This document shows, in pieces, positions 38,146 through 49,715 of a DNA stretch of 64,000 nt. The notes beneath the pieces are model-generated. The model saw only the letters and a list, made by a program, of their open reading frames with translations. It ran no database searches and was not told where the DNA came from. Both the position numbers and the translations under genes were made by a program. Location: assembly GCA_037389465.1 (NCBI GenBank), contig JAZARR010000214.1, forward strand, positions 1 through 64,000, given 5' to 3'. Numbering within the stretch: position 1 is the first letter of the stretch; every line of letters begins with the position of its first letter. The DNA is from Baylisascaris procyonis (Eukaryota; Nematoda; Chromadorea; Rhabditida; Ascarididae).

Positions 38146-40210
38146 ATGGAGGCCTAGATCGCGAACCGTCGATCTTCTTTATGCTGTTGTGGTTCTTTGA
38201 CCTTGTATCACTGGTCTTAATTGGGGTACGTGTTGTGCGTCATTACAATTTATTCGGCATCGGAAGACATGGCTTCGACCCGAACAATACAATGGGTGTG
38301 AATAATCACTTTCCTATCGTATTTCCTCTCGACAAAAGAGCTTCAGCATTAGCAGCCGGTGAGTTACTTTATTGGCTATTGTTAAATTTTTGCAGCCTAG
38401 CTCCAGTTATCATTTTGATAGGTGATTTTATAATTTGATGTTTGAAAGGTAGTTTTATTCGATAATTTTGGTAATTTGGCTTTTTGAAAAGTGCTAAGAT
38501 GGGAGAGTATTTTTGAAAAACAAGTGCTCAGCTAATGCTAAGGCTGTTTTTCTTCCGACGAGCCGATATTCATATTGCATATTATTAATTGCTTCGATTT
38601 GGGATGTTGGCCTTAATTCTAGATCATGAAACCTGCTGGATGAGAAAATTAACTGCTTCATCTAGCTGTCACATGTGCTGTGGAGTGGTAAGATGAACGG
38701 GAAGGGCATAGTATAATAATCTTCTTAACAGTGATGATTCATTATAACAATATTCATAACGCCGATAGCAATAACATTAGTGACAATAACAGCGATAGCG
38801 GTACTAATAGTAACAGTCATAGTTCATAGTAATAGTAGTATTACTAGTAATGGCAGTGATAATATTAATAGTGTTCATGATATGGATCATGGCAGTAAGT
38901 TATAGTAGTTATACTAGGTTACTCTAAAGAATTCTGATAATAATAATGGGAGCATCAGAGCTAAGAGCAAATTTATTACCCTCGCATACTCGACAGTCTT
39001 TATTAAATTGGCCAGATTTAGAGATGGGAAGTATCGCATTTAAATTTAAATTTCTCTTTATTTTGCTCGTCGAGCTGGGATCCGGCATATTCTGAACCCG
39101 CTATTTTGCTAGACGCTTAGGCTGTCCGATAGCATATCCTTGAAGCAAGCAGACGATTTAGAGGTGATCCAAAAGCAATCTTAAAATTATAAGCCAGGTA
39201 TCACATAAGTCACCTATAAATCACGCCTGGTTCATAAGCCATTGTCGTACTCTGCAAGTTAGTATGTATTACTGGAAGGCCCAAGCCCACACGATATACG
39301 TAGTAGTCTTTGTTTCCTGAGATTTTCATTCATTTTGTTTTATACTGCTGAGATTCTTGTTATCACAACGTGAATCGAGTTATCGCCTGTCTTTCACGCA
39401 ATAATTCCCAGTGTTGTTCTTGCATGCATCTAATTGTCTGCACGCATATTTGAATACTAAATTTACTTTGGACTGGTCAGGTTGTTCTCCAATACTTCTG
39501 CTAACTGAATTCACTGAATTCACCAATTCATTTGCAATTCGTTCAGCAGTCGTTCACTAAATCCATTCACTGATTTAAATAATTTGCATATTTTATAAGG
39601 GACTTTTAACAAGCTGCCATTTATTCAGTTGACGTGTTCCCACTAGTTTCTTATTGTTTCTTTTAATTTTACAGGAAGATTAATCACCGAAAATTTGAGA
39701 TCGCAATTGGATCACCTCACATCTTAGATTATTAACACTTTATTTAAGCGAACTTATACGACTGAATTGCACTGATCAGTTGAAATATGACCAAAAAGCA
39801 CAGCTTATATAGCGGTCGCCACGTGATAATTTATGTTGAAGTATGAACTCAGTGCTGTGTAGTCACGTAGTCTTCATCATGATATTGTGCCTGGAAATCA
39901 ATGACCATGTGAATCACACTCTTTGCCAGTGACCATATATTGCGCAGTATAATTTCCGATGTGCTGAATCATCACCAATATCTAACAAAATCGAAGTGGG
40001 TGTTCATGACTAAGTGGTCGTTAAATTTCAGCATTATTAATGATGAAAGCGTTTTTCGAGGTTGTTCTCTTCGTACGTTTGAAAACTGGGCATATACGAC
40101 CTTTGTGGATTATGGTTCCGTTATGGATTTTCCTTGTCATTGCGATCGTTGAACTCACTCGTCGTCTTATCAGCATTCATAATAAGGCTACGGCTACTGT
40201 GAGTCGATAG
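38146..40210 (+). CDS. TMEM60/TMEM185-family multi-pass membrane protein, partial (two exons)
   Basis: Exon 38146-38358 (acceptor gctattgttag, strong donor ccg|gtgagt) joins in phase (1 + 2) to 40032-40210 (acceptor aaatttcag, stop TAG at 40208-40210), giving about 130 residues. Hydrophobic segments are FFMLLWFFDLVSLVLIGV, ALLMMKAFFEVVLFVRL and PLWIMVPLWIFLVIAIVEL. The order FxxLWFFDxxxLVLIxV, then GFDP, then two more helices with VPLWxxLVxAxxEL and a short tail, matches TMEM60 (Tmemb_185A-like family, function poorly known). The first helix and start codon should be in an upstream exon that I did not find. The 29 or so residues after GFDP differ from the vertebrate loop. A donor-like gtgagt overlaps the last codons (ACT|gtgagt), so a longer isoform is possible. 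Confidence 0.6.
38762..38930. repeat. Imperfect trinucleotide-rich repeat
   Basis: Within the TMEM60-like intron, words such as aataacagc, gatagcggt, aatagtaac and agtaatagtagt follow in 3- and 6-base steps. This is a degenerate AAT/AGT microsatellite. Confidence 0.7.
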
Positions 40211-43200
40211 TGGTGAATTGTTTATCTCAAATTGAAGTGTGCTATGATTCAGTAATTTTCTAACTGCAAAAAAGAAATCATGACCCTTAAAGAAGAATTT
40301 TGGAAATCTTCGGAGTTACAAAAACTTTTTTTTCCGTTTTTCCCTTTTTCTCGTCTTTAGCGCAGCATATTTTGGAGCGCAATTTTATGTATGTGAAGGA
40401 TTCATATTGCGCAGGTATAGTAATCCATATACTTTAGGAGTGGAAAAGAAGTAGGGGAACCATAACACAATGACTGTTATTGTGTTGTTCGATAAATTGG
40501 TCAAAGTAAATAACATTTTTATATCTTATCTATTTTGGTTATTTTTAATCTTACTTACCTTAAAAGTTGTGCATCTTTAAACATTTGAGGTATTTTGTGT
40601 TTTGATCAAAATCCACTGATTAAATGCTGAAATTTTGTTTGATTGTTGGCGTATTGAATTCTGTAATTTGGAGAATTCATTTGATTAATTTTGTTGTTGT
40701 TATTGTTCTTTCTTTTAATCTTTCCAAGGTTTTACTTCAGCATTTTATTACTGAAGTGAAGTAGATGAATATATGTTAGCTTGTTGGTGAAAGGTAATAA
40801 TACTGTTGATTGCTTTGTGCATTGTATTAGACTGAATTTGATTTCAAAGAGATTGGATAAGAAGTTTTGTTTTTAAGCCCATTCGCGATTCATTTTTATT
40901 TTTTGAGCTAGGGCCATCGAATTTTTTAATTTCTGAATACTAGAAAGCACATTCTTGGCATTTTCTAACTGTTGGCCATATAAATATGTAAGGGATAAGT
41001 GTTCTAGAGGGTCCACATCGTGCAAGATCAATAGTGAGGAGGATTGTTCCGGTATTTTAGGGAATTGTTATTGAAATAAATTAATAATAAACCGACTTCA
41101 ACGTTAGGAAACGTTTATTTGCGAGTGTTTCACACGAATTTCAAGTATTTCAAATACTTCAAATTCTTTAAAAAGTGAATACTACTTTCCAGTGCAGAGT
41201 AAAATGCGCGAACGGAAAGTAATTAGCAAGCACATTTCGCTGTTTGTTTGAAAATTCTTTTGAAACATTTTCATTTCATTTGTACAAAGACAAGTGCGAA
41301 AACCGGCACTTGTGAACTTATTTGGTTGGGATTTTTTTAGGATTTAGAGTCAGTGCTGGCAAGACTCTTCTTTGAAATCGAGATAGGCTACGTCATCTTT
41401 ATCTTTTAATTAATATATCTCATATGTCCACTATTTTTTTATTTGCATTCTGCATTTCTAGTATTTTTGTCTCTCTAATTTCTTACTGTGGTTGTCACAT
41501 CTCCGATATGTTGTACTGCATTCAGTGTAAGTGTTATGTTTAATATACAAATCTCATTGAATTCTTTCAAGAGGCGTCTAGATATGTGAATAGTTGCTTG
41601 CGATCACAGAATTTAGGATACAAATAGGCCCTTTATGATAACTTGGAAGTGTTCTTCGTGTAGCAGTGACCAAACTACGTCTCGTGCTCATCATCCTTCC
41701 GTTGCTTTATAATTGCTATGAAAATGTGGAGGAATGTGACCGTAGTTATTGGACTAGTTTTCATCATTTCATATCTTGCTCCATTTAAGCAGTTGTCGTC
41801 ATTGTCACTCACCTAAAAGCCCACCTGGAGACCCAAACATTTGCTTTCAGAATTCGGTTATAAATTTCATAGGAATTTGTCTACAAACTTTTATTCCCTG
41901 TATATTAAGGTATACGACTTTATTTTTATTTACTCTATTCGACAAAACGTTCACTACGAATAAATGTATCTTCGTATCGCTTCCACCTCCGCTTAGCTGA
42001 AGTTGTAAGGTCTCGCGAAGGTTAGGGACTTGGGTCCGTCTCCTGCCCATCGAATGTCGACGAGCCAGTTCATCGTTTATCCACTCAAGAAGAGAGATCG
42101 GACTTGGTCCAGGGTCCTTGTCCCAATGAGGCCGCTGGTCGGAGCGATTCGGTAGGACGAAGCCAAAGAGTCTGGTCAGGGCCTCCTAAAACGAACAGCG
42201 CAGCAAGCAATACTAAACGATGAATATAATATCTTAAAGAGTGATTAAATAATTGGAGATTTATATAAATATCTATTTATTATAGTTAAGCGAGAAGTTA
42301 CTTCCATATAATTTTGTCCTATACGTTTATATCTTAATGTGCATCGTGTGTACAATTTTTATACACATACATCGGTAAAATGGCTAAATTGAAAATATTA
42401 TGAAAAAATTTAAATGAAAGGAGTGCGGAACAAACATACCGGAATTTGTCATTAAAAGTGATAAAATTAGCTTTTGTGGCGGAATCTTATGCGAAGTGAC
42501 GATAATAAAATAAAGATGGTAAACACAATTTAAAATAAAAGTATTATGGACGTATTATGGACCGGCATTGAAGCGTAGCAGTAACCCAGTCAATAGTTGT
42601 AGAAAGTCGTTAAAGCGACCTAACCATGCAGTGACCGCGTAGTGGAACAATTTGCTTGTGATCTAGGCAGTATTCTGCCTTATGTAAATCAACTTTTTGA
42701 GGGGAATGTAGAGTCCCTTAAAGGCAGTTGTATAAGACTTCACGATAGGCTGTAGCCAACGAAGTAAGCAACAGCACATACAGTTAAACAATAATGCACG
42801 GAGCGCAGAAAAAAAATGTGATCTGAGGCCAATGTGGTTGATAAACGGCAGGAATAACTAGCATGCTTGAAGTGTAGCTCGCTTTATAGAATCTCTTTGC
42901 GAGAAAAATTTCCAACTCGCCATTTTCATGAGCACATTATGATTTCTACCAAATATTTTGCATTTCTTCACAATGCTCTGTAATTCTGATCAGCAAATAT
43001 TCCTTCCATGCGTATCATATCAACACCATTCCTAGTCTCCCACTTCTCATTTCCCATCAGTTCTCTACTTTTTTTCGTGAATATTTCTGAGAAAAGAGTT
43101 TCTTTTTGAATTTAGTCTGTTATGACATTTGTTGAATGTGCAAATAATCGATCACTTTGAACGAAGCAAAGAACTTCATTCCACAAACCTTTCCATCCGC

Positions 43201-43367
43201 TTTTTAAGTGTCTGCTGCTTTCGCCCAGTAAATAGATGCAACATCTAGACAACGCTTTACACTAAGATTCTCGACGACGTGAATGGAACCGTCTCACTCT
43301 CGCAACCTGAACACGCTACTGCGAAGAGCGGACGCTTTTTGATAACGAACTAATGTCGCCATAAAAG
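40211..43367. other. Intergenic, with a GC-richer island at about 42.0-42.19 kb
   Basis: No supported gene. The segment 42001-42190 is clearly richer in GC than its surroundings. A minus-strand frame at 41847-42050 reads through part of it, but I recognise nothing. The missing N-terminal winged-helix exons of HOP2 would be expected in this interval; I looked for them and did not find them. Confidence 0.4.
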
Positions 43368-43446
43368 TCAGCTAGTGGTAGCACAGTGGTTAATACTCGA
43401 AGCTCTGGCCGTGCCGACACAGGTTCGGTTCCTGTCTTGGGCACCA
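43368..43446 (+). tRNA. tRNA-His-like pseudogene, unit 1
   Basis: The A-box-like tagcacagtggttaatac and the exact B box ggttcggttcc are present. The anticodon position reads CTG rather than GTG, and the 5' acceptor strand does not pair with the 3' side ctgtcttgggcacca. It is a decayed or repeat-borne tRNA-like sequence, not a functional gene. Confidence 0.6.
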
Positions 43447-43570
43447 ATCACGGCAACCGGGTCAAAATTTGAGGGTTCGTGTTCATTGGAAAACGAAACC
43501 AGCCCTCGCGTATATTAGCGCATCACGTACGCCGTTTCTGACACGGGCTTCCTTCGCCACGGAAGCGGAC

Positions 43571-43645
43571 GGCCCAAGTAGTACAGTGGTTAGTACTCGA
43601 CGTTGTAGCCGTGGCGACATAGGTTCGGTTCCTGTTTTGGGACCA
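43571..43645 (+). tRNA. tRNA-His-like pseudogene, unit 2
   Basis: ggcccaa at the 5' end can pair almost fully with the 3' ttgggacc. The A box tagtacagtggttagtac and B box ggttcggttcc are intact. The anticodon loop reads cgttGTAgccg, so the His anticodon is altered by one base. Confidence 0.6.
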
Positions 43646-43770
43646 ATCACGGTAACCAGATCAAAATTTAGGGATTCATGTTCAACGGGAAAGGAACCTG
43701 GCGCTCGCAACACATTACTGCAGAGAATACAGCGCTTCTAACACGGGCTTCCTTTGCCTCGGAAGCGGAC

Positions 43771-43846
43771 GGCGCAAGTAGTATAGTGGTTAGTACTTTA
43801 CGTTGTGGTCGTGACGACACAGGCTCGATTCCTGTCTTGGGTACCA
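43771..43846 (+). tRNA. tRNA-His(GTG)-like sequence, unit 3
   Basis: Closest of the three to animal tRNA-His: tagtatagtggttagtac, then cgttGTGgtcg with the GTG anticodon, then a B box with one change (ggctcgattcc) and the 3' end cttgggtacca. The acceptor stem is imperfect (ggcgcaa against ttgggtacc). I call it repeat-borne because the same head recurs every 200 bases. Confidence 0.6.
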
Positions 43847-44267
43847 ATCACAGCAACCGGATAAAAATTGGAGGGTTCGTGTTCATTGCAAAACGAAACT
43901 TAGCCCCCGAACATATTAATGCAGAGAATACAGCAATTCTGGCACGGGCTTCCTTTGCCACCGAAGGGAGTGGCCCAAGTAGTATAGCAGCTGCACTGTA
44001 AAAAGTGGGCTGAATAAGGAGGAATGACAGCTGCATGTTGCCTTAACGTTGCACGAAAAATATAGGTAAAACGACACCTTCTGTGCAATAGTAAGCAAAC
44101 GAGCAGATCCAGTATGTGGTCGGGGTAGCACATATGGTACTGAAGGGTTGCATAGCAGCGCAGTTTAGTCCAACCCTTACAGGGAGCTTTAAAGCACTTT
44201 AAAACGAGTTTTCTTAAAACAAGTGTGTGGACAGTTAGTTTGTGCGTCCTAATTGTGATTCGTGCAG

Positions 44268-46250
44268 GATAATCTGGAGACGTGTGAGGAGAACGAATTG
44301 ATGGCGATGAATCGCGAAATCACCGAGAAGAGCAAACGCTTAAACGAATTCAATGCTCAGCTGAAGTCGATGCTTAACGGTACTCCTTTCTTCTTCAGAT
44401 GACAAGTGGGAAGTTATAGCTCACTCTAGAATTGCTGCTTATTCTCAACTTTCATTTTCTCACAATAAGCATGCAATTGGTTGCATTATTAAGGCAGGTA
44501 GAACTCAATTTGCGAGCCGCCTAAACTTTATTAATTCGTTATATGAGAGTGCCAACGTGATGGTTTCCATTGGTTCAAAGATGGTTGCAAGTGATGTTGA
44601 TAACTTTGCTTTTCAGAGCTCAAGTCGCTCGAGTCAACGCTCACAACACCCGAGCTTGCTGAAGCGACGAACTCCCTTGAAATCCAGGTTTCTTTTGTGG
44701 TTGTCTGATGAGTGTTTGGTGGGTGCACTTCAACCAGGGACCTGCAGCCACTGTATCCAGGCTGTGTCTTATCATTTTTGCCATCGAAGTGTCTTTCTTA
44801 ATAAATCGCAGTCATGCCTGCGCCTACTTGTACTTGCAGCTTTCATCGGTTGGAAGATTTTTGTAACAACATTTTTATATATCCTGATAAGCGATTAAGC
44901 TAGAGAGACGAAATTAATTGCAGTTGAAACTTGTGTTTTGCAATTTTGCGATGGCAATATCAGAACTCAGTGGTCCAAGGTAGACAGTGATGTGAGCGGA
45001 AATTCAGTCCCCTACTCGTTTCTGCAGCACGAATATATGGAAGTCAGCGAATTCCCTTGTAATTGCAGCTCTGCTTATCTCATCTGAGCTTGTCTTCCAC
45101 GTGACGAAGTTTGATTTTGTACTTTCCTCTGGGACATGCATCTCTTCACTGTGTACTTTCATCCGGCACTAGGGCGAATTCAATAGCTTCAATAGCTGGC
45201 ACAATATAGAAACCACTGAGCTTTCTTAGATAATTTTCGATAGCATCCTCCAACCTGACATGCTGTGATCTCATTTCTATGGGTTTTTTAATGGAGATGT
45301 ACTCAACAATAAGTTTATGATTTAGCTGTGAGGTGCTTGTGCCAACGGGTTGCACTTCAGCATTCATAGTCTACCAAATAAAAGGAGGGTCCGGTAGAGA
45401 CCAGGAACCTTGCTTATTTTAGCCAGGTTGGTAGGAATAACTTCGCTTTCAGTTTTTGGACAGTTATGATTGATGGGACCCAGTAAGAGAGGGGTTGATG
45501 AATCACTTATTGTTTAGATATCGGGAATGGAGAAGCGCAAAAGTGAACTAGAAGCAAATCAACACGCGGTAAACACGGACGATAAAAAAATGCTGAACAA
45601 AGGTATCGATCCTTGGATGCGTTTTTCAGAAAACGAAGGCGGATTGCCGAGGAAATGATTGACGCTATCCACGAAAATTGCCCTATGCAGAAAAAGGCAC
45701 TCTTGGTAAGCATTCATATTCTTGGTAAGTAATGTATAATTACGTAAACACAGGGTCCGCTCACTTAGTGACTCATCCTGCTTCTCCTCCCCTATTTTCT
45801 CCCTCATCCCCTCGCATGAATGGTATTAAGCAGCACGCTAAGCGATGTGGAGACAACACTGTTAGAAAGTTCATTCAAGACGGTGAGGTGCAGTATTCCA
45901 TGTTTGTCATGGAGGCAACATGCAGGGACCACCGGGGACTTCTTCAGATATCAGCAGAAGATACGCCATTTTTGTGACTGCTTTTTTCCCATGAACATGG
46001 ATAGGGAAAAGCAAGCGGTAACAAAACTTTCTTGGAAAAAAGGGATGTGCACCATTCTGGACTGTAAGGCACGCGAAGGTGCTCTAATACGCGATGTTAT
46101 TGTGTTGGAAAACGCTGAAGAGAGCATCAGTCTGTTTGCAACGGTAATCTCAACTAGGCAATTTCAGAACATAACATAGTTAACATAAGTGTTCAAACAT
46201 GAAAAAAGGAACATTCGTTTCAGGAAGAAATAAGGATCGAAGTGGACTGA
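44268..46250 (+). CDS. hop-2: HOP2 / PSMC3IP (TBPIP) meiotic recombination factor, C-terminal part
   Basis: Exons: 44268-44379, 44617-44687, 45518-45705, 46224-46250. They encode the coiled coil (MAMNREITEKSKRLNEF), then ELKSLESTLTTPELAEA, which matches the vertebrate HOP2 block ELKELSSALTTPEM. Next come the helix before the C-terminal basic segment (RKRRRIAEEMIDAI) and the end EEIRIEVD with TGA. HOP2 works with MND1 to help DMC1/RAD51 pair homologous DNA in meiosis, in the nucleus. Exon 3 is 188 bases between two phase-0 junctions, so it is one base short. The frame slips at the A7 run at 45584-45590, and one more A would restore the HOP2 frame on both sides. This is either a sequencing error in a homopolymer or a real lesion. 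The N-terminal winged-helix exons were not found upstream. Confidence 0.82.
45146..45367 (-). CDS. Possible nested small protein in a HOP2 intron, antisense
   Basis: A complete 73-codon frame on the minus strand, starting MNAEVQPVGTSTSQLNHK and ending ALVPDESTQ. It looks like a folded protein: alternating hydrophobic strands (KLIVEYISI), a helix (VRLEDAIENYLRKLSG) and a final strand (AIEAIEFALV). This order resembles a ubiquitin-like or Ras-binding beta-grasp, but that is only a guess from pattern. No family recognised. Confidence 0.35.
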   Translation of the reverse strand: MNAEVQPVGTSTSQLNHKLIVEYISIKKPIEMRSQHVRLEDAIENYLRKLSGFYIVPAIEAIEFALVPDESTQ

Positions 46251-49200
46251 AATCGCCAAAAGCGAATCTCGTTCTTCTCTCGCAACTCGCGGCAGCCTAT
46301 AATCCAGATAATCCTCTCTCACCGGAACCGTTCATTTGCTTGCGGATAATTCATGAACAGTTGTATGAATCTGATCATTAATCTTTGAAGTGATGGGGTA
46401 TGTAATGGTAAGCATCAACCTAATTTCGGGAAATGGTTATGCCTGCCACGGATTCACGTGCAGCTTCTTGTCTTCTCGTTTTCCCTTCCATCTTTTTTAA
46501 AACGAGTTCTTGAGGTTTTGCTGCTTCGCTGAAAGAAATTTTGTATCCATAATTTCATCAGCACTCTCTTTTCTTTTGGACGTATGTTGTTTGACGACTT
46601 TCAGCGACACATTTGAGAGCTTAAAAGGATGAGCCGCAGTTATGCGTAATTGCTGCATTTTTATATGTCACTTGAGTGTTTCTTTTGTTATGTTTCACAA
46701 AGTACGTTTCATCTATAACGAATGTCCGTCGAACTGTGAATAAATCGTGGAATTGCTGCTCTCACTGAACGTCACGTATTCGGAACGAATAGAAACGTAC
46801 ATTCTACTGTCTAGAAACTACTGTCTAAACAAGGTTTGACCTGAGGGTAAATTGTTAATGGCAAACCGGCAGCTCGTTATCTTTCTAATTTCTCCACGTG
46901 AACGATCTTTCTATGAGTACCTATCAACGGGATTTAATCCATCCAGTTGCGTGATATTAAAAAAAAAAAAACAACTTGCCGCACCAGTTCAAATGACAAG
47001 TCCCATCGCAATCATTTAAATGTTTCTTTCATGAATCAGCTAACGCACAGTCCCACCTTTCTAATGTTCGACAAAGAAGCTATCCGTTCTTTCCTAATTG
47101 TTGCATTGCTGTTGCATAAACGAAATGACATTGAGAGCTGGACTGCCTCGGGAATAAAGCATAAGCGCACAACACCAAAAACCATCAAAAACCGAGCATA
47201 ACTCACACAATCTCAACCGGGTTGGCAACACACATCCACATAAACAGGGGAGGTACGCAGTATAATGGAGCAAAGGAGAAACACATGCCACTGAGCTTGA
47301 TGCGCAAGGAAAGTGTCGCTGCGTGGTCGTTCCCACAACACCTTTCATGTCCACTTGATGCATGCGGTTGTCGGCGAAAGGAGAACACATACTAGTGACG
47401 CCTTGTATCAATTCTCTGGTCATTTTTCCGTTATCTTCTCTAAAAACTCAATGTTCATCCTACTAAAGCCCCTTCTGAGCGCCAATAACCTCGACTCAGT
47501 CAAGCCTATTTCTTGAAGTGTTAACGATACAACATCGAAAAAAAGATAAGAACGTTGTATGTAAGACGGCTGCATAAAACGACGTCGATACAGATGCCGT
47601 GTACCTTCCATGCTGAATTAGGAGGCGATGCTTGTGCGCAACAAAGAATGGCAAAAATTTATTTAGGTTACGCTGTAATGTGCAACAACCATGGAGCCAA
47701 CACCAAAAAACTAACTAATTGTGAATGGATGTTAGCCTTTTTTGCATCGATTCCTTCGTAGAAATTTGCGCTTTCTTCGCGAACACTTTTCGACCGTGGT
47801 ATATCCCTCGCCCTTCCCCCCACACCGTTAATTAAAAAGCACTGTCGTCGTATTGTCTTCGAAACCACCACCATGCCAGAGATTTTAGCATGTTCAGAGC
47901 TTAGCTCTAATGGTCGGGTTTACCGATCGCACCCGTTTGATAATGGAACAGCCTGCTAACGGTTGTCTCTGGAACGGCAGCTGCTTGCACTATGTAGCCC
48001 CACGTGGGTATCCGTCTCCGTCGTTGCGTCCTCCGCAACCTCTTCAAGGGCTTTCAGTGCGTTAAAGAAGTTTCTTTCCTCAAGCTCAAGCTACATACCG
48101 CAGAGCCGATGTCTTCAATAACCTTTCAAAGCCTATTGAGATTTCTTAATTGAAAATGATGTCCTAACTTATTTCTTTATAAGCACAGACACTCTCGCAC
48201 AGCTGTTGAAAGGAAGGAAAATGAATATACTTTCGTTGGAAATATGAAAAGCGCAATACTTAGCCGTGGCATATAACAAGGCAAGTCTTTATTCAGAAAT
48301 CTACAGCACATTAGCACAATAAAGGTGCATTAATAAATCGCATAAGAATCAACATGAGTGACATCGTAATAATATACTGAAGATGAGCGATTGAGAAAAC
48401 ATTGGTGAATTTTCAGAAGGGAATATTGTAAGGATGAGAGGAAAGGCACGAAAGATGAGGAGGAATAGGAGCAGAATGCAGCAATTGGGAAGTCTCTGTG
48501 TAAATGACAGCAACAATAAACAAGGATGGTGAATGAAAGAATGAGATATTTAAGAAGACCGAAATTACATGTTTCCAGTATCAGAACAACGTCTGCATAA
48601 CAGTCAATGGATACGCTTCTTTAGGCTAAGCGTCTCAAATTCCTGTGTACCAACGAACCTGCTAACGAAATACATAAAAGAAACACAGCTATCAGATGTG
48701 CGTTCCTCTTTTTAAACAGCAAATAAGCGGTTAGTAGGAAATGATTCACGTGTAACAACTACGAAAGGGTTCTTTACTTTGGTTACTTCATAACACATAC
48801 AAATGTACAGCAGTAAACCGAAGAATGGAAAGAAATCTTCCTGGGTAAATAACAAAACGAAATAATTGACCATATGGATACTTGATGTGGTGATCTCATG
48901 TGAGCGAAACACATCAATACAATACTTCAGAAATAGCAAAAATTGGAACATAAAAATCATGGAGAATGACCATCACGACACGGTGCGAGTTGATGATGTG
49001 AACTAAGTTCACCAGGCAGCAAATAACTACTAACACCATAGCGCATATATGGATAACAAACCATTTTGCACTTCAGCTGAGGGTAACAAGAACGGTATGG
49101 GATAATACAGGGTACGAGATAATCAATCAATAAAGCAACGAATTGAGAGCACTGCCGCATTGAAATGACAATCAGTGAATGAATAAATGAAATATCTGCA

Positions 49201-49404
49201 ACATCCAACAAAATAAGGAAAATAAAGAAGTGAGAACACTGAAGAGAATTGCAGAAATAGATCAAAAAACCGATCCATAAGATTAGAGAAGATTATGAAT
49301 AGAACGATTCAGATACAATGGAGGTAAGAGTGAACAAGAAATAGAAAACAAAAACTGGTGAAACAAAGAGCGCATTAGAAAGCAACGCAGTAGATACTCA
49401 TTAA
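46251..49404. other. Intergenic between convergent HOP2 and SMC3
   Basis: No firmly supported gene. A GC-richer patch at about 47.87-48.09 kb holds one exon-like minus-strand frame, listed separately. Other frames on both strands are short and featureless. Confidence 0.45.
47956..48090 (-). CDS. Possible exon, acidic, unrecognised
   Basis: After an acceptor-like tatgtag on the minus strand, an open frame encodes LELEERNFFNALKALEEVAE and an acidic, Thr-rich continuation. It meets a donor-like cac|gtgggg at about 48004 and otherwise runs to a stop at 47956. Local GC is raised. No partner exons or family were found. Confidence 0.22.
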   Translation of the reverse strand, partial: LELEERNFFNALKALEEVAEDATTETDTHVGLHSASSCRSRDNR

Positions 49405-49476
49405 TCAATGGCCAATGTGGGGACGCTTAACGAAGCCATACGCCTGCTCCTTTGTGATCGCTTCAATATGTGATTC
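49405..49476 (-). CDS. smc-3: SMC3 last exon
   Basis: ESHIEAITKEQAYGFVKR and a short end before TGA at 49405-49407. SHIEAITKEQAxxFV matches the conserved SMC3 C-terminus (SHIDVxTxExAxDFVE). The acceptor is tttgcag. Confidence 0.85.
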   Translation of the reverse strand, partial: ESHIEAITKEQAYGFVKRPHIGH

Positions 49477-49608
49477 CTGCAAACAAGACTCTAACTTGCG
49501 GCAACAACAAATGAAACTTGTCTTCCACTGCTATTTCGAGTCCGGAGTCATTTCGTCATAGACTTAATCACATAATAAAATCAACTTAACTCGAAGTTTG
49601 AAAGTAAC

Positions 49609-49715
49609 CTTATTGCGAAAAGTGACGCCGTAACACCTGTCCGCTGATGCAATCAATTCCGGTCAAAATGTCGTCGTTATGAACTGTGACTCCTCAGAAA
49701 GCATATGAATCATAT
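49609..49715 (-). pseudogene. smc-3: SMC3 exon with in-frame TGA
   Basis: DMIHMLSEESQFITTTF is followed by TGA and then PELIASADRCYGVTFRNK. SMC3 proteins have Arg after QFITTTF, so this is a CGA-to-TGA type change at 49663-49665. Phases 1 and 0 match the neighbours. Confidence 0.88.

Larger units (their letters stand above)
43368..43990 (+). repeat. Tandem array of tRNA-His-derived 200-bp units
   Basis: Three full tRNA-like heads (43368-43446, 43571-43645, 43771-43846) and a truncated fourth (from 43972) recur every 200 bases. The tails also match: aatcacggcaaccgg just after each head, ggttcgtgttcattg (diverged in unit 2), and cacgggcttcctt before the next head. Each head has an internal A box (TAGTAnAGTGGTTAGTAC type) and B box (GGTTCGnTTCC), so the unit has the layout of a tRNA-derived SINE that has become tandem. 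Confidence 0.85.

Noticed and set aside
42001..42190. GC-richer island, possible non-LTR element or RNA gene
   Set aside because: No RT or endonuclease motif, no internal promoter boxes and no fold I can support.
43469..44133. Overlapping frames on both strands in the tRNA-like array
   Set aside because: They are by-products of the 200-bp repeat; the same words recur in each unit.
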